Of a DNA stretch of 64,000 nucleotides, positions 24,929-33,191 are shown in pieces. The position numbers and the translations under genes were made by a program. This stretch comes from Cronobacter muytjensii ATCC 51329 (GTDB taxonomy: Bacteria; Pseudomonadota; Gammaproteobacteria; Enterobacterales; Enterobacteriaceae): assembly GCF_001277195.1 (NCBI RefSeq), contig NZ_CP012268.1, forward strand, positions 310,001 through 374,000, written 5' to 3'. Numbering within the stretch: the first letter of the stretch is position 1; each line of letters opens with the position of its first letter. The notes under the pieces were generated by a model. It saw nothing but the letters and a program-made list of their open reading frames with translations, searched no databases and was not told where the DNA came from.

Positions 24929-25969
24929 TTATTTGTCGGACGACGCCTGCCAGAGATTCAGTTCGCCATCGGCGACATGTTTATCAATCGTCTCCAGCTC
25001 CTGCGGCGTAAAATGGGTATTCGCCAGCGCCTGCACGTTCTCTTCCAGTTGCTGCGGGCGGCTCGCGCCAATTAACACTGACGTCACGCGATTATCCTTA
25101 AGCAGCCAGCTTAGCGCCATCTGCGCCATGCTCTGTCCGCGGCTTTGCGCCATCTCGTTTAACAGCTTCAGGCTATTGAGATTCGCCTCGGTCAGCATAT
25201 TTTCCGTCAGGCCGCGCACCTTTTTCCCTTCACGCTGCATACGCGAGCCTTCCGGAATACCGTTGAGGTATTTGCCGGTCAGCAGCCCCTGCGCCAGCGG
25301 CGTAAAGGCGATACAGCCGACGCCGTTCTGCTCAAGCGTGTCCAGCAGGCCGCTTTTATCGACCCAGCGGTTTAGCAGGTTATAAGACGGCTGATGGATT
25401 AACAGCGGGATTTTCCACTCGCGCAGTAGCTGCGCCATTTTTTCGGTGCGCTCTGGCGAATAGGACGAAATGCCGACATAGAGCGCTTTGCCGCTCTGTA
25501 CCGCCTGAGCCAGCGCGGCGGCGGTCTCTTCCATCGGCGTGTTTTCATCAACGCGGTGCGAATAGAAAATATCGACGTAATCCAGCCCCATACGCGTCAG
25601 GCTCTGATCGAGACTCGCCAGCAGATATTTGCGTGAACCGCCGCTGCCGTAGGGGCCTGGCCACATGTCGTAACCCGCTTTCGTGGAGATAATCAGCTCG
25701 TCGCGATAGGGCGCGAAATCGGTTTTGAGCAGGCGGCCAAAGTTCTCTTCGGCGCTGCCCGGCGGCGGCCCGTAGTTATTAGCGAGATCAAAATGCGTAA
25801 TGCCGAGGTCAAACGCTTTGCGCAGCAGTTCGCGCTGCGACTCCAGAGCGGCGACATGGCCGAAGCTGTGCCACAGGCCGAGCGAGAGCGCCGGCAGGCG
25901 TAGACCGCTGCGGCCGCAGAAGCGATATTCCATCTGTTCGTAACGGGCGGGGTTGGCAAGGTACGGCAT
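24929..25969 (-). CDS. yghZ: L-glyceraldehyde 3-phosphate reductase (YghZ)
   Basis: This aldo-keto reductase (AKR14 type) reduces L-glyceraldehyde 3-phosphate and methylglyoxal with NADPH. It has 346 residues, identical in length to E. coli YghZ and very similar throughout. Catalytic motifs are FDLANNYGPPPGSAEENFG (Asp, Tyr), STKAGYDMWPGPYGSGG (Lys) and DIFYSHRVDENTPMEE (His). The C-terminal cofactor motif is VTSVLIGASRPQQLEENV. It probably detoxifies reactive triose species, complementing dkgA and yqhD nearby. Confidence 0.95.
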   Translation of the reverse strand: MPYLANPARYEQMEYRFCGRSGLRLPALSLGLWHSFGHVAALESQRELLRKAFDLGITHFDLANNYGPPPGSAEENFGRLLKTDFAPYRDELIISTKAGYDMWPGPYGSGGSRKYLLASLDQSLTRMGLDYVDIFYSHRVDENTPMEETAAALAQAVQSGKALYVGISSYSPERTEKMAQLLREWKIPLLIHQPSYNLLNRWVDKSGLLDTLEQNGVGCIAFTPLAQGLLTGKYLNGIPEGSRMQREGKKVRGLTENMLTEANLNSLKLLNEMAQSRGQSMAQMALSWLLKDNRVTSVLIGASRPQQLEENVQALANTHFTPQELETIDKHVADGELNLWQASSDK

Positions 25970-26166
25970 GGTTTCTCCTGTCTGTTATTTTCATAATCTG
26001 AAACGCCGTTTCTATATTAACGTACCCCGGCGTGCCGACAAGTGAAAACGCGGCGCGCGGTATTCATCAATTTGTCATCTGCCCGTGCATAACCCTATGA
26101 AAAGAGCGTCCTTAGCGATGGTCTATACTCAGATTTCACTTTAGGGCTGCCAACCACGGAGGATGA

Positions 26167-27297
26167 ATGGAGTACATTCTGCACACCAATTTTTTGCGGC
26201 TGATGACCTCGTTAACGTTCTGGGGAAATGTCTTGCTGGTCCTGGCGGTTACCGCCATCACCTACTGGGTCGTGAATAAAATCCTGGCGCTGCTGCACAA
26301 GCGGATCGCCCGCTGGGCGGAAGAGCACAACAACAGCACCGCGTATAAAGTCTTTCTCGATGTGCTGAAAAAGACGCGGCGGATCCTGATTTTATTTGCG
26401 GCGTTCCTGTTCAGCCTGCAGTTCGTCAGCCTGCCTGACCGTCTGCACAGCACGATTTCCCACGCCTGGTTCCTGGTGCTGGCGTTGCAAATCGCGCTGT
26501 GGTTCGATCAGGCGGTGCAGTCGTGGCTGCGTCATTCACTGATGCGCCCCGGCGCGCACCGCAATCCGGTGACGACGATTATTCTTGGGCTGATGATCCG
26601 CGCGCTGATTTGGGCGGTGATGCTGCTGTCGATTCTTGCCAACGCCGGCGTCAATATCACCGCGCTGGTGGCGAGCCTTGGGGTTGGCGGTATCGCCATC
26701 GCGCTGGCGGTACAGACGGTGTTAAGCGACGTCTTCGCCTCGCTCTCGATTGGTTTCGATAAACCGTTTGAGATTGGCGATTTCGTGGTGTTTAACGATG
26801 TGTCCGGCACTATCGAGCATATTGGACTCAAAACCACGCGTATCCGCAGCTTAAGCGGCGAGCAGATCGTCTGTGCCAACGCCATTCTGCTTCAGCAGAC
26901 TATCCATAACTATAAACGCATGCAGACCCGCCGCATCGTGTTTACGTTCGGCGTCTCGCTTGCCACGCCGCCAGAGAAACTGCGCAAAATCGGCCCGATG
27001 GTGAAATCGATCATTGAGCAATATGGCGAAACCCGCTTCGACCGCGCGCATTTCGCGACGTTCGATCAGGATCGCCTGACCTATGAAGTGGTGCACATTC
27101 TCAATACGGCGGATTACAACCAGTACATGGATCTGCAGCAGGAGATTAACCTGCGCATTATGGAAGGGTTACAGGAGCTTGGCGTGCGTCTGGCGCTGCC
27201 AAGCCGCGTGATTATTCAGCCTGACGCGCCAGAGGAAGAAAAGACTCAGGACGGTAAACCACAGGACGACTCGCCGCAGGCGGCAAGCCCGGCGTAA
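26167..27297 (+). CDS. MscS-family mechanosensitive channel
   Basis: This 376-residue inner-membrane channel has four to five hydrophobic N-terminal segments. The pore-lining helix and beta domain are of MscS type: VASLGVGGIAIALAVQTVLS, then LSIGFDKPFEIGDFV and GTIEHIGLKTTRIRSLSGE. A hydrophilic Pro/Asp/Gln-rich tail ends the protein. Such channels open under membrane tension and release solutes on hypo-osmotic shock. It is a paralogue of the YnaI/YbdG type rather than MscS itself, but which one cannot be decided by eye. The ATG at 26167 follows CGGAGG. It appears monocistronic with its own terminator. Confidence 0.9.
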   Translation: MEYILHTNFLRLMTSLTFWGNVLLVLAVTAITYWVVNKILALLHKRIARWAEEHNNSTAYKVFLDVLKKTRRILILFAAFLFSLQFVSLPDRLHSTISHAWFLVLALQIALWFDQAVQSWLRHSLMRPGAHRNPVTTIILGLMIRALIWAVMLLSILANAGVNITALVASLGVGGIAIALAVQTVLSDVFASLSIGFDKPFEIGDFVVFNDVSGTIEHIGLKTTRIRSLSGEQIVCANAILLQQTIHNYKRMQTRRIVFTFGVSLATPPEKLRKIGPMVKSIIEQYGETRFDRAHFATFDQDRLTYEVVHILNTADYNQYMDLQQEINLRIMEGLQELGVRLALPSRVIIQPDAPEEEKTQDGKPQDDSPQAASPA

Positions 27298-27322
27298 CGG
27301 TTTACCTGCGCACAGAGGCGCT

Positions 27323-27358
27323 AAAACCCGCCCCGGTTTTCCGGCGGCGGGTTTTTTA
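27323..27358 (+). terminator. Terminator of the MscS-family gene
   Basis: AAACCCGCC pairs with GGCGGGTTT around a GC-rich loop and is followed by TTTTTTA. An A-rich left side also allows use by the convergent porin gene. Confidence 0.85.
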
Positions 27359-27393
27359 TACGTGCCGCACGTCAGCGCCGCGCGGTGGTCGCC

Positions 27394-28773
27394 TTACCAC
27401 CAGGCTTCCCACATAGCGCCGATGTTGAGCGAATCGAGCTGTGATTCTTCGGTATTGTTCACGCGCGCGGTGCGTTTGTTATCCACTTCGCCGCCGGTCA
27501 CGTAGAAACGCAGCATCGGGCGGAATTCCGGCCCCATCGCGATAGACATATTCTGCGAGAGCGTCACTTTCCAGCCGTCATTGTCGCCGCCTTCTTTATA
27601 ATCGACGCGCTGCCAGCCCGCTTCCAGCCAGGTGGAGTGAACGTCGTTCCAGAAATACATCGGGCGCACAATCGCGTTGTAGTTGCGGCGATTATCGCGG
27701 TTGTCGGCGTCGTTATCGTAGTCATGGAACGCCAGCAGATATTCTATCTGCGCCTGCTGCGTGAACTTATGCAGCCCTTCGAAGCTCGCATAAACGGCAG
27801 TCAGATCGTCGGTTTTGTTATACACGCTGTTGTCTGAGTTATCAGAGTAGCGGGCGATAAGCTTGTTTACGCCGCTGTCGGTGGTGTGGCTCAGCACCGC
27901 GCCGCCCTGCCAGGCTTTCAGGCGTTCGTCGCGGTCCACCGCTTTCGAGTCAAAGCCGTAGTTGGCATACAGCTCCAGATCGAGCGGGCCAATTTTCATG
28001 CCGTGCAGTTTCGACGTGGCGGCGTAGTTGCCTTTATCGCCGGTGCCGGAACCGCCGGTACAGGTGATGCGCGACGGGTTCGCTTCATCTTCCATCACTT
28101 CCGGGCTACAGGATTCCACGGCGGCGACCACGGCCAGATCGAGCTGCACGCCACCGAGATCGAAGTTTTTCACCCCGGCGCCCTGGCCGTCGTGGTTCAT
28201 CCAGAAGTAGTCGTTGATGCCCTGTTGCGGACGCTGGTGGAAATCACGGCCAGCCCAGAAATAGGCGTTCGGGTTGGAATCGAGCAGATTCGTTACGCCC
28301 GCGTAGGCTTTTTTCAGGTTCACTTCGTCGCCCCAGTGGTCAAACATCACGTTGACGTCCCAGATAGCGCCATTGCTGCCCTTAAACGCTTTGGAGAGCT
28401 GGAATTCACCGCCATTGCCTTCGTTACCAAGTCGGCCAATGGCGGAGGCGCCGTTATAAGAGCCGTCGACCGCAATAAACTTCTGGTCGCCACTCTGATA
28501 ATGCGCGCCGTAACGGGCGTAGCCGGTGAATTTCACACCGAACGGAATCGCCAGGTCCGGCGTCTGGGCCGCGGATTGCGGTTCGGTGATGACATCCGCT
28601 TTCTTGTTCATCGCGGCGTCGATTTTCGCCTGACGTTCGGCCAAGGCTTTGTCCACCGCTTTTGCCACCATGGCGTCGATTTGTTCCTGCGTGTATTCCT
28701 GAGCGAGCACAGACAGCGGGCAAAGCGCGGCGATAACCGCCATGGTTAATGGAAGTTTTTTTAACGTAGTCAT
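27394..28773 (-). CDS. LamB/ScrY-type carbohydrate porin
   Basis: This outer-membrane sugar porin has 459 residues. A signal peptide (about 1-25, ending PLSVLAQ) is followed by a short helical coiled segment (QEQIDAMVAKAVDKALAERQ) as in ScrY, and then the maltoporin barrel. The barrel shows FTGYARYGAHYQSGD, YFWAGRDFHQRPQQGINDY and the terminal aromatic GAMWEAWW. The ATG at 28773 is chosen because the signal peptide begins there. It lies last in an operon with PTS components, so it should pass the PTS substrate across the outer membrane. It resembles BglH-like aryl-beta-glucoside porins; the exact sugar is not deducible. Confidence 0.9.
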   Translation of the reverse strand: MTTLKKLPLTMAVIAALCPLSVLAQEYTQEQIDAMVAKAVDKALAERQAKIDAAMNKKADVITEPQSAAQTPDLAIPFGVKFTGYARYGAHYQSGDQKFIAVDGSYNGASAIGRLGNEGNGGEFQLSKAFKGSNGAIWDVNVMFDHWGDEVNLKKAYAGVTNLLDSNPNAYFWAGRDFHQRPQQGINDYFWMNHDGQGAGVKNFDLGGVQLDLAVVAAVESCSPEVMEDEANPSRITCTGGSGTGDKGNYAATSKLHGMKIGPLDLELYANYGFDSKAVDRDERLKAWQGGAVLSHTTDSGVNKLIARYSDNSDNSVYNKTDDLTAVYASFEGLHKFTQQAQIEYLLAFHDYDNDADNRDNRRNYNAIVRPMYFWNDVHSTWLEAGWQRVDYKEGGDNDGWKVTLSQNMSIAMGPEFRPMLRFYVTGGEVDNKRTARVNNTEESQLDSLNIGAMWEAWW

Positions 28774-28921
28774 AATTATCTCTTTATCGTCACTATTATT
28801 AAGACAACAGTTTCCCCTTCTGGCGGGCCAGAATTTATGCGCTATCATCGGGAAAACTATTTACGTCGTTTCAGGTACAGCTATTTATCGCAATCCGGAA
28901 ATTATTCCGGAGGAATGGTTT

Positions 28922-29227
28922 TTACTGACGCTGATATAAATGCATCAGCTCTTCAGAAAATTCGCGCGCGAGCAGGGAATTCATTAAATGATCCTGCGCA
29001 TGCACCATAATTAACGTCATCGGCTGGCGGCCTTCACCCGCGTCCTGCTCAATCAGCTTTGTCTGCATCTGGTGCGCCTGTCGGGCGTAGCCGTCGGCCT
29101 CGCGCAGGAGCTGTTGCGCTTCGGTGAAATTTCCAGCGCGGGCGGCGTGCAGCGCTTCAAAACAGAGGCTGCGCGACTGCCCCGCATTAACGATGATTTC
29201 CATTACCGCTTCTTCCAGTGCAATCAT
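28922..29227 (-). CDS. PTS Lac-family EIIA component
   Basis: This 101-residue EIIA is of the lactose/N,N'-diacetylchitobiose (Lac) family, a three-helix bundle that passes phosphate from HPr to EIIB. The phospho-histidine is in IMVHAQDHLMNS near residue 78, and the family opening is EEAVMEIIVNAGQSRSLCFE. It lies between the EIIC and porin genes. 148 bases separate it from the porin and include a small dyad, CCGGAA-ATTA-TTCCGG, at 28895-28910, possibly an mRNA processing or stability element. Confidence 0.92.
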   Translation of the reverse strand: MIALEEAVMEIIVNAGQSRSLCFEALHAARAGNFTEAQQLLREADGYARQAHQMQTKLIEQDAGEGRQPMTLIMVHAQDHLMNSLLAREFSEELMHLYQRQ

Positions 29228-29363
29228 TCTTTATTACTCTTTCTGTTAAAGGGAAATAACAGGGGCGCAGCCGCCCCCGCATGGCGTAATACGCCACGCG
29301 TTTATTTCGGGTGACAATTCCCGACACCGTTATTCAGACGCGCTGTCCGTAGCGCGACGGTGA

Positions 29364-30689
29364 TTATCCGGTGACGGTTTGCGCCGTCGGCGCGGCGTTA
29401 CGGGCCTTCAGCTCTTCGGTTTTAATCAGTGAACGCTCATAGGCGCGCAGGAACGGCAGGTAGATCAGCGCTGACATCACCATGCAGAGAAGGCACATCA
29501 CCACCGGGGCGAAGGCCCAGTTGGCGGCCCAGGAGGCGCCGATGGGCGCAGGCGTCGTCCAGGGCGTGAGCGACACCACCTGTTCAATCAGGCCCAGACG
29601 CGTGGCGGTCCAGGCGAGCACGGCGTTCACCAGCGGCACGCAGACGAACGGGAGGAACATCATCGGGTTCATGATGATGGGCGCGCCAAACAGAATCGGC
29701 TCGTTAATATTAAAGAAGCTCGGCACGACGCCCATCTTGCCGATAGTGCGCAGGTGCGTGACGCGACTTTTCAGCAGCAGGAACGCCAGCGGCAGGGTAG
29801 AGCCGACGCCGCCAATTAGCAGATAGTGATCCCAGAAGCCCTGCAGATAGGTGTGCGGCAGCGCGGCGCCTGCGGCGAGCGCAGCCTGGTTGGCGGAGAG
29901 GTTCGCCATCCAGAACGGGTTCATAATGCCAGTGACGATGAGCGAGCCGTGGATGCCGGCGAACCAGAAAATCTGGCACAGCAGTACCGAGAGCAACACC
30001 GCGGGCAGGGAATCCGAGGCGGAAACCAGCGGCTCCAGCAGATGCATAATCGCCTGCGGCATAATCATGCCGGTTTGCGCTTCGATAAACAGGTTCAGCG
30101 GGTGCAGCGTGCCCATGACCGCCATCACCGGGATGAGGATTTCAAAAGAGCGCGCCACGCCGGTCGGCACCTCTTTCGGCAGCCGGATCGTCACTTTATG
30201 CTGCTTCAGCCAGGCGTACACGCGCGTAGAGTAAATGGCGGTGATAAGCGCCGTAAAAATCCCCTGGCCGGAGAGATATTGCGTAGAGATTTTGCCGTCG
30301 GAATAGGGCGCGGCGACCAGCAAAAACGCCATAAAAGCCAGCAGGCCGGACATCACCGGGTCAAGCTGGAACTGCCGTCCCAGACTCGCGCCGATCCCGA
30401 CCGCGATAAAAAAGGTCATCACGCCCATGCTGAGGTTAAACGGCAGCATCAGTTGCTCGCGGTAAGTCTCGGAGAAATCGAGCCAGGCGCGGGCGAAGCC
30501 GACCGTGGTATCGGCGGAGAATGGCGGGAAGATAAACACCAGCATAAACGAGCCGATAATCATAAACGGCAGCGCCGCGGTGAAGCCGTCGCGAATGGCG
30601 ATAACGTATTTCTGCTGGCCGAGCTTGCCGGCGAGCGGGGTGATCGTCTGTTCAATGACGGCAATCATCGACTGATATAAAGAACTCAT
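29364..30689 (-). CDS. PTS Lac-family EIIC permease
   Basis: This inner-membrane channel for a beta-glucoside or cellobiose/chitobiose-type disaccharide has 441 residues and about ten hydrophobic segments. CelB-type signatures are TPLAGKLGQQKYVIAIRDGF, FNINEPILFGAPIIMNP and WTTPAPIGASW. The ATG at 30689 (MSSLYQSM) is chosen because homologues start there; a start 23 codons upstream would overlap the EIIB gene. It is the second gene of the operon EIIB-EIIC-EIIA-porin. Confidence 0.93.
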   Translation of the reverse strand: MSSLYQSMIAVIEQTITPLAGKLGQQKYVIAIRDGFTAALPFMIIGSFMLVFIFPPFSADTTVGFARAWLDFSETYREQLMLPFNLSMGVMTFFIAVGIGASLGRQFQLDPVMSGLLAFMAFLLVAAPYSDGKISTQYLSGQGIFTALITAIYSTRVYAWLKQHKVTIRLPKEVPTGVARSFEILIPVMAVMGTLHPLNLFIEAQTGMIMPQAIMHLLEPLVSASDSLPAVLLSVLLCQIFWFAGIHGSLIVTGIMNPFWMANLSANQAALAAGAALPHTYLQGFWDHYLLIGGVGSTLPLAFLLLKSRVTHLRTIGKMGVVPSFFNINEPILFGAPIIMNPMMFLPFVCVPLVNAVLAWTATRLGLIEQVVSLTPWTTPAPIGASWAANWAFAPVVMCLLCMVMSALIYLPFLRAYERSLIKTEELKARNAAPTAQTVTG

Positions 30690-30705
30690 GGGCGAGATCC
30701 TGTTT

Positions 30706-31020
30706 CTAATGCGCCGCTTCGATGAGCGAGAGCGCGTAGTCCAGCACTTTGTCGCCACGCTGCATTCCGTAATCCATCATATCGATGGCCTGCACGGGAA
30801 TGCCGTGAGCGGCAGCCTTTTGCGACAGCGTCGGTAACATATACTTCACTTGCGGCCCGAGCAGCACCACCTGATACTTTGGAAACTGCGTATCAAATTC
30901 GGCCACGCCCCAGGCTTCGATCTGCACCGGAAGATCCCGTTCTTCCGCCGCGTCTACCATTTTCCTCACCAGCAGACTGGTGGACATCCCCGCAGAGCAA
31001 CACAGCATAATCTTGTACAT
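30706..31020 (-). CDS. PTS Lac-family EIIB component
   Basis: This 104-residue cytoplasmic phosphocarrier has its phospho-cysteine at C8 in MLCCSAGMSTSLLVRKMV. GPQVKYMLP is the second family signature. It is first of the EIIB-EIIC-EIIA-porin operon and diverges from a LacI-type regulator across 290 bases that carry palindromic sites. No phospho-beta-glucosidase gene is in the operon, so the internalised sugar phosphate must be cleaved by an enzyme encoded elsewhere. Confidence 0.93.
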   Translation of the reverse strand: MYKIMLCCSAGMSTSLLVRKMVDAAEERDLPVQIEAWGVAEFDTQFPKYQVVLLGPQVKYMLPTLSQKAAAHGIPVQAIDMMDYGMQRGDKVLDYALSLIEAAH

Positions 31021-31070
31021 GACCTCATCCTTAAATGTAAAAACTTATTGCGGAGATGATTGGATAGGAT

Positions 31071-31088
31071 ATGGAAACCGATTTCCAT
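31071..31088. promoter_or_regulatory. Operator-like palindrome 1, PTS/LacI region
   Basis: ATGGAAACCGATTTCCAT has seven-base arms (ATGGAAA/TTTCCAT). It lies 51 bases before the EIIB start, inside the divergent region controlled by the LacI-type regulator. Confidence 0.65.
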
Positions 31089-31104
31089 TTATAAAAAATG
31101 GAAC

Positions 31105-31120
31105 TGTGAGCCCTATCAAG
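31105..31120. promoter_or_regulatory. Possible CRP site
   Basis: TGTGA-GCCCTA-TCAAG has a perfect left half and a three-of-five right half of the CRP consensus, and lies between the two LacI-type palindromes. Glucose control of a PTS operon would be expected, but the match is partial. Confidence 0.35.
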
Positions 31121-31195
31121 ATCTCCCGCTTATCGCGCGGATTAATTGGATTTGCATCACAGCTTTTCACGCGGAATGGGTAGTACGGATACGAA

Positions 31196-31214
31196 ATGGA
31201 AAATCGGTTTCCAT
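31196..31214. promoter_or_regulatory. Operator-like palindrome 2, PTS/LacI region
   Basis: The same arms as site 1 (ATGGAAA and TTTCCAT) recur here with a spacer of five bases instead of four. Two sites 125 bases apart would allow looping by a tetrameric repressor. Confidence 0.6.
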
Positions 31215-31310
31215 GATTTCGGGAAACGGATATACTTCAGCCGGTTATCATCTGAACAATTTTTGATGAAAGTTTGACGCAGAAAGCCAGGTTTCTGTCA
31301 GGGGAAAAAG

Positions 31311-32264
31311 ATGTCAACAATCAACGACGTATCGCGTTTGGCCGGGGTGTCGAAAGCCACGGTGTCACGGGTGTTGAGCGGATCGCGCGGCGTGAAGGAA
31401 GCCAGCCGTCAGGCGGTGCTGAAGGCGGTGGATGAACTCAACTACCGGCCTAACGTCATCGCCCAGTCGCTGCTGAGCCAGAGCACCGGCTGCATCGGCG
31501 TGATTTGCGCGCAGGATAATATTAACCAGACCACCGGCTACCTCTACGCGCTGGAAAAACAGCTCAGCCAGCATCAGAAACACCTGCTGCTGCGCTTCGC
31601 TAACAGCAAACCTGAAGTGATGCAGGCGCTCGACGAACTCACCAGCGGCCTGTGCGACGACGTGCTTATTATCGGCGCGCGGTTTCCGTTAAACATCACG
31701 CAGGAAAATGTCATTCTGGTGGACTGTATGGAGAGCGAAAACGCCCCCAGTCTCCAGTACGACCACGCGTTCGCTGTGGAAACCGCCTGTAATTATCTGA
31801 TTCGCCAGAGCCGCCGCCAGATTGCGCTTATCTATCCGCACGGCAACGGCTTCGCCGATCAGGTGCTGCTCGGCTATAAGCTGGCGCTGGAGCGCAATTT
31901 CCTGCCTTTTAACCGCAATCTGGTATTTATGGACGCCACCTCCTCGTCGGTGGCGTTGCAGGAGCTGCTGAATAATGCCACGACGGTGAACTTCAATGCG
32001 CTGCTGGTGGCAGACGATCAGGAGGCGCAGCGGGTGATCCCGCAGCTTCAGGCATTCAACAAATCGGTGCCGGACGAAATCATGGTCTTCAGCCTGGCGG
32101 GCACGCTGCATATGCCTGGCATCCCGACAATCCCGGCTATCGAATATTCGATGGACGTGATGGCCGCGCGTATTGTCGGCTGGCTGAATGAGAAAACGCA
32201 GGATGTTCTGGGCAGCGGCGTGCTGCGCGGCGACTTATTCCTGCCGGAAATGCATAAACGCTAA
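31311..32264 (+). CDS. LacI-family regulator of the adjacent PTS operon
   Basis: This 317-residue repressor has the HTH at about 4-50 (TINDVSRLAGVSKATVSRVLSG) and a hinge helix (NYRPNVIAQSLLSQ). The periplasmic-binding-like domain resembles AscG-type aryl-beta-glucoside repressors. It diverges from the EIIB-EIIC-EIIA-porin operon with two GGAAA...TTTCC palindromes between them. It is followed by its own terminator. The inducer is unknown. Confidence 0.9.
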   Translation: MSTINDVSRLAGVSKATVSRVLSGSRGVKEASRQAVLKAVDELNYRPNVIAQSLLSQSTGCIGVICAQDNINQTTGYLYALEKQLSQHQKHLLLRFANSKPEVMQALDELTSGLCDDVLIIGARFPLNITQENVILVDCMESENAPSLQYDHAFAVETACNYLIRQSRRQIALIYPHGNGFADQVLLGYKLALERNFLPFNRNLVFMDATSSSVALQELLNNATTVNFNALLVADDQEAQRVIPQLQAFNKSVPDEIMVFSLAGTLHMPGIPTIPAIEYSMDVMAARIVGWLNEKTQDVLGSGVLRGDLFLPEMHKR

Positions 32265-32267
32265 AAA

Positions 32268-32296
32268 TAAAAAGCCGCCTCCGGGCGGCTTTTTTA
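32268..32296. terminator. Terminator, LacI gene/yjdF
   Basis: AAAAGCCGCC pairs with GGCGGCTTTT around TCCG, with A and T runs on either side, so it can act in both directions. Confidence 0.9.
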
Positions 32297-32305
32297 ATGG
32301 CGGCA

Positions 32306-32923
32306 TTAGCGCAAAAAGCGTCGCAGCTGGCGCGTATGCCAGCGCCCCAGCACGAACACCGAAATAAACGCGCCCACCAGCGCGCAGAGCATATCCGCCT
32401 GCGTATCCCATTCATCGCCCTGGGTGCCGAGGAAATCATCGGCGTCTTTACCGAGCGCCAGCGCCACCCACCACTCAATCAATTCATAAAACGCGCTGAT
32501 GGCAAGCGTCACGCAGCAGACCAGACACGCCAGCATTTTCGCGCCGAGCCGGTAGCCGCCGCGCGCCAGCACTTCCCGCGCCGCCATCGAGATAACCAGC
32601 CCCTGCAATACATGCCCGAAGCGGTCGTAAGGGTTGCGCGAGAGTCCGAACCACTCCTGCACCGCAAACCCGATGGGTACGCGCGCATAGGAATACATCC
32701 CGCCGACGATAAGCGACGCGCAACCCAGGAAGATCAATGTATACAGCAGCGGCGTCAGCGGATAGCGCTTCGCGGTGACCCATAACACCGGCGCCACGAT
32801 AAGCACCGGCATTACTTCCATAAGCCAGGTCAGCCTGCGCCCGGTGGTCAGCGCGGTGATGACCAGCAACAGCGCCAGCAGCGCAACGCCTGCGGTGAGA
32901 TAAAAGGGACGAGAGGTTTTCAT
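32306..32923 (-). CDS. yjdF: Inner membrane protein YjdF (DUF2238)
   Basis: This 205-residue membrane protein with five to six hydrophobic segments is similar to E. coli YjdF. The DUF2238 core is SRNPYDRFGHVLQGLVISMA and GTQGDEWDTQADMLCALVGA. The ATG at 32923 (MKTSRPF) fits the family; a start 29 codons upstream adds Arg-rich sequence without similarity. Its function is unknown. It appears as a single gene between the LacI gene and the autotransporter. Confidence 0.85.
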   Translation of the reverse strand: MKTSRPFYLTAGVALLALLLVITALTTGRRLTWLMEVMPVLIVAPVLWVTAKRYPLTPLLYTLIFLGCASLIVGGMYSYARVPIGFAVQEWFGLSRNPYDRFGHVLQGLVISMAAREVLARGGYRLGAKMLACLVCCVTLAISAFYELIEWWVALALGKDADDFLGTQGDEWDTQADMLCALVGAFISVFVLGRWHTRQLRRFLR

Positions 32924-33146
32924 CAGCGATCCTTCACAAAAGCCAGGTGAAAAGCGTAAACCAGCAGCATTGATACTGCGCCGCGCGGCCACCTGACGGC
33001 GCCAGGCCACAATGCCACAAACGTTATCTTATTCATTTTAGATGGATTACGGCGCGGCTCATGATGAAACGCGTGCCGCGTGGGATCGGGCCGCAGAGGA
33101 GAGGGCGTATCGCGAAACGGGAGAGGGGGGATGTGGTACGCCTGAA

Positions 33147-33174
33147 ATAAAAAACGGGGCCGCGTGGCCCCGTG
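33147..33174 (-). terminator. Terminator of the autotransporter gene
   Basis: ACGGGGCC and GGCCCCGT form a stem with a GCGT loop. An A run on the + strand gives a U run on the minus transcript, 18 bases past the autotransporter stop. Confidence 0.8.
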
Positions 33175-33191
33175 AGTTTTCAGGGTAATGC

